Below, in pieces: positions 40,737 to 43,227 of a stretch of 43,227 nt of DNA. Position 1 is the stretch's first letter. Each line of letters opens with the position of its first letter. The notes under the pieces are model-generated. The model had not been told where the DNA came from and did not search any database. It saw only the letters and a list, made by a program, of their open reading frames with translations. Made by a program: the position numbers and the translations under genes. This DNA comes from an uncultured Flavobacteriaceae bacterium (lineage in GTDB: Bacteria; Bacteroidota; Bacteroidia; Flavobacteriales; Flavobacteriaceae): the NCBI GenBank assembly GCA_913048115.1, contig CAJWVI010000015.1:1-43227 (forward strand), in the 5' to 3' direction.

Positions 40737-42686
40737 CTAGTCCACGTTAAATTCTTTAATTTCTGCTTTTACTGCCGCGTTTATCATTGCTGCGAACCCT
40801 TCAACACTCATTGATCCTTGATCTCCTTCGCTATGCTTTCTTACTGATATCGTGCCGTCTTTTTCTTCTTGTTCCCCTACAATTAACATGTACGGGAGTT
40901 TATTGAGTTCTGCTTCGCGAATTTTCTTTCCAATAGTTTCATTTCTATTGTCCACGAGGGCGCGAATTTCGTGATTTTCAAGCGAATTTAAAACTTTTTG
41001 AGCGTATTTCTCATATTTTTCACTCAATGATAATATTGTAACCTGTTCAGGCATTAACCACAGAGGGAAATTTCCTCCGGTGTGCTCCAACAAAATAGCT
41101 ACAAAACGCTCCATACTACCAAAGGGTGCTCGGTGTATCATAACAGGTCTGTGAAGCTCATTGTCACTACCTTTATAGGTTAAATCAAAGCGCTCAGGAA
41201 GATTGTAATCTACTTGAATAGTACCTAGTTGCCAGCTTCTTCCAAGAGCATCTTTCACCATAAAATCAAGTTTAGGCCCATAGAAGGCAGCTTCGCCAGA
41301 TTCTACAACATAATCCAAACCTTTATCTTTAACAGCACTTAAAATTGCCTTTTCTGCTTTTTCCCAAGTTTCTACATCTCCAATATATTTTTCTGGCTTT
41401 GTTAAATCTCTTACTGACACTTGTGTGGTAAAATTTTCAAATCCTAAAGATCCAAATACATATAGCACTAGGTCTATAACATTTTTGAATTCTTGATCCA
41501 ATTGGTCTGGAGTACAAAATATGTGCGCATCATCTTGTGTAAAACCTCTTACACGAGTTAATCCATGAAGTTCTCCACTTTGTTCATAGCGGTATACGGT
41601 TCCAAATTCAGCAAAGCGTTTTGGTAAATCTTTGTATGAAAATGGTTTTGTATTGTAAATCTCGCAATGATGTGGGCAGTTCATGGGCTTTAACATAAAC
41701 TCTTCACCATCGTTGGGTGTTTTTATTACTTGAAAACTATCTTCCCCGTATTTTTCATAGTGTCCAGAGGTGACGTACAGCTCTTTGCTACCTATGTGTG
41801 GAGTCATGACCATTTCATAACCTGCTTTCTTTTGTGCTTTTTTCAAAAAATTCTCAAGTCTTTCACGCAAAGCGGCTCCTTTTGGCAACCATAGAGGTAG
41901 TCCTTGACCAACTTTTTGTGAAAAGGTAAAAAGCTCTAGTTCTTTTCCTAGCTTCCTATGGTCCCTTTTCTTAGCCTCTTCCAATAGGGCTAAATATTCT
42001 TTTAGTTCCTTTTGTTTAGGGTACGTAACACCGTAAATACGGGTAAGTTGTTTGTTTTTTTCGTCTCCTCTCCAGTATGCGCCAGCAATACTCATAAGCT
42101 TGACAGCTTTTACAAATCCAGTATGAGGCAAGTGCCCTCCTCTACATAAATCTGTAAAGTCATCGTGGTCGCAAAATGTTATGGTTCCGTCTTCAAGATT
42201 TTCAATAAGTTCTACTTTATATTCGTTTCCTTGTTTTTTATAATAATTAAGAGCTTCGTCCTTTGTGCTAGAACGTAAAGAAAATACGTGTTTTCCACGC
42301 GCAATTTCAAGCATTTTTTGTTCTACAGCCGCCAAGTCCTTTTCTATAAAGCTACGGTCTCCAAAATCTACGTCATAATAAAATCCAGCATCAATTGCAG
42401 GCCCAATAGTTAATTTTATACCAGGATAGAGTTGTTCCAGCGCTTGTGCTAAAATATGAGCTGAAGAATGCCAGAATGCTTTTTTACCGGCATCATCTCT
42501 CCATGTATATAGAACTAGGCTACCATCATGGGTTAGGGGAGTGCTGCTTTCTATGGTTTCACCATTATATGCTGCAGAAATTACATTTCTAGCCAAGCCT
42601 TCGCTTATGCTTAAAGCAACATCCATTGGTGTTACACCTTTTTCTAGTTGCTTTACACTTCCATCTGGTAACGTAATTGCTATCAT
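40737..42686 (-). CDS. thrS: Threonyl-tRNA synthetase
   Basis: 649 residues, normal length. Charges tRNA-Thr and edits misloaded Ser. Domains in order are TGS (1-60, [17 protein letters not shown]), the editing N2 domain with [11 protein letters not shown] (near 73-83) and [10 protein letters not shown] (near 181-190), the class II catalytic core with zinc ligands in [13 protein letters not shown], then motif 2 [25 protein letters not shown] (in part) and motif 3 [11 protein letters not shown]. The anticodon-binding domain is C-terminal (from about 545). It is first in the unit thrS-infC-rpmI-rplT, with infC 58 bases downstream. Confidence 0.98.
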   Translation of the reverse strand: MIAITLPDGSVKQLEKGVTPMDVALSISEGLARNVISAAYNGETIESSTPLTHDGSLVLYTWRDDAGKKAFWHSSAHILAQALEQLYPGIKLTIGPAIDAGFYYDVDFGDRSFIEKDLAAVEQKMLEIARGKHVFSLRSSTKDEALNYYKKQGNEYKVELIENLEDGTITFCDHDDFTDLCRGGHLPHTGFVKAVKLMSIAGAYWRGDEKNKQLTRIYGVTYPKQKELKEYLALLEEAKKRDHRKLGKELELFTFSQKVGQGLPLWLPKGAALRERLENFLKKAQKKAGYEMVMTPHIGSKELYVTSGHYEKYGEDSFQVIKTPNDGEEFMLKPMNCPHHCEIYNTKPFSYKDLPKRFAEFGTVYRYEQSGELHGLTRVRGFTQDDAHIFCTPDQLDQEFKNVIDLVLYVFGSLGFENFTTQVSVRDLTKPEKYIGDVETWEKAEKAILSAVKDKGLDYVVESGEAAFYGPKLDFMVKDALGRSWQLGTIQVDYNLPERFDLTYKGSDNELHRPVMIHRAPFGSMERFVAILLEHTGGNFPLWLMPEQVTILSLSEKYEKYAQKVLNSLENHEIRALVDNRNETIGKKIREAELNKLPYMLIVGEQEEKDGTISVRKHSEGDQGSMSVEGFAAMINAAVKAEIKEFNVD

Positions 42687-43140
42687 AGTTTACAAAATTT
42701 AAACAGCAAATATACTACTGTTGTTATAATACACAGTATCATTTTATCGATTTATGTGTACTTTTTTAATAGACTCTTTCTGTTGTTATAATCTCTATTG
42801 GTAAAGCTAAGGAGGGTCTTTGTTCTTAATTTATTAAGACAAGAACAATACTTGCTTACTCTAGGTTTTGCTATTTTCGATACATGTTTTTAGGTGTTTT
42901 CAATACATGAATAACATAACTGGCTTTTTGTAGTGCTATTTTTGGTCATGTTGATCCAAAACAAAGGTGTTGTTATCCCTTTATTAAGTACTGCTGTCAA
43001 CCGTTTTGCTTGTTTTGCCTCAAGGGTGATTAAGTGTATACATATATTAAGGTATAAAGTGCCTTTAAATTATTTTTACTGTTAAATAATAGTGTTTCAA
43101 TGATTTAAAAAAAAGATTAAAAAAAAACAAAAAAAAAGTA
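42687..43140. other. Intergenic region upstream of thrS without a recognisable gene
   Basis: About 450 bases with no coding frame of note on either strand. The end (43100-43140) is a dense run of A's that leads into the promoter at 43150. The thrS promoter should be in the part near 42690-42760, but no clear TAnnTTTG was identified there. Confidence 0.5.
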
Positions 43141-43149
43141 AGTTTTTGT

Positions 43150-43181
43150 TTGGAGCGCTTAAAGAAACAGATGTATATTTG
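43150..43181 (+). promoter_or_regulatory. Strong promoter reading out of the window
   Basis: A TTG at 43150-43152 is followed after 21 bases by TATATTTG at 43174-43181. An A-rich tract of about 35 bases directly upstream (43104-43138) resembles an UP element. Initiation near 43187 would give a transcript continuing past the window end. The overall look is that of a stable-RNA promoter, with GC-rich sequence at the start of transcription. Confidence 0.55.
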
Positions 43182-43227
43182 CAGCCGCTAAGAAATCGTA
43201 GTTAAGGCTACAACTCAAAGCAAACAA

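Noticed and set aside
1-43227. Search for CRISPR repeats, insertion sequences, phage genes, toxin-antitoxin pairs or restriction systems
   Set aside because: No regularly spaced repeats, transposase or integrase motifs, or defence domains were seen. All larger genes fit core chromosome functions.

Overview
The window is a gene-dense, AT-rich stretch of chromosome from a member of the Bacteroidota, most likely a marine Flavobacteriaceae. Four things point there. Two proteins end in type IX secretion (T9SS) sorting domains. Many genes have the Bacteroidota promoter signature TAnnTTTG with a TTG about 18-21 bases upstream. Recognisable Shine-Dalgarno sites are largely absent. The gene neighbourhoods (thrS-infC-rpmI-rplT, kdsD-tatC-lptB facing pssA, cdaA beside folP, tpiA-prmA-clpS) and families such as DUF4293, DUF1599 and a PorV/PorQ-like protein are typical of the group. 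The genus cannot be fixed from the sequence alone. I see no insertion sequence, prophage, CRISPR array or defence island: this is core chromosome.

Layout. 1-425 is the 3' end of a T9SS-exported protein. 877-2556 (-) is rho, with a long disordered insertion. 2754-8040 holds DUF4293, a small phosphoesterase, truA and an exporter-type ABC half-transporter, then cdaA and folP on the minus strand. 8093-13442 (+) is a possible operon: DUF1599, a DoxX/MauE-like membrane protein, an Opp-type permease, a thioredoxin lipoprotein, tpiA, prmA and clpS. tRNA-Arg(ACG) follows at 13621. 13807-18193 holds a secreted protein of unknown function, a TauE/SafE permease, a 28-residue membrane peptide with its own promoter, apt, a 50-residue basic protein on the opposite strand, a CaCA antiporter and a LolD-like ATPase. 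18334-23392 (-) holds a degenerate methyltransferase, an ABC-F ATPase, a probable lipoprotein N-acyltransferase (Lnb/DUF4105) and a PorV/PorQ-like barrel. 23651-27103 is envelope biogenesis: pssA, lptB, tatC and kdsD. 27276-31190 (+) is recQ, a cyclophilin-FKBP fusion and a YfiT/DinB protein. 31278-34790 (-) is a 1170-residue T9SS cargo with Calx-beta and lamin-tail domains. 34940-39222 holds a redoxin, a CsaA-like RNA-binding protein, a SulP transporter, idi, queD and an 88-residue protein of unknown function. 39372-42686 (-) is rplT, rpmI, infC and thrS. The window ends in a strong promoter reading out of it.

How the genes work together. Much of the window serves the cell envelope: phospholipid synthesis (pssA), LPS export and Kdo supply (lptB, kdsD), Tat export (tatC), lipoprotein N-acylation (Lnb candidate) and T9SS cargo. 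The rest is translation (thrS, infC, rpmI, rplT, truA, prmA, tRNA-Arg), transcription termination, folding, proteolysis (clpS) and small-molecule metabolism (folP, apt, tpiA, idi, queD).

The least-explained items are the two very short genes at 15536-15622 and 16206-16358, the non-ATG start of infC with a hairpin just upstream, the paired redox-type membrane proteins at 8694-11472, the methyltransferase with an eroded SAM motif, and the monocistronic 88-residue gene at 38956. No clearly new multi-gene system is visible. Promoter and terminator calls come from reading by eye against the TAnnTTTG consensus and from hand-folded hairpins.
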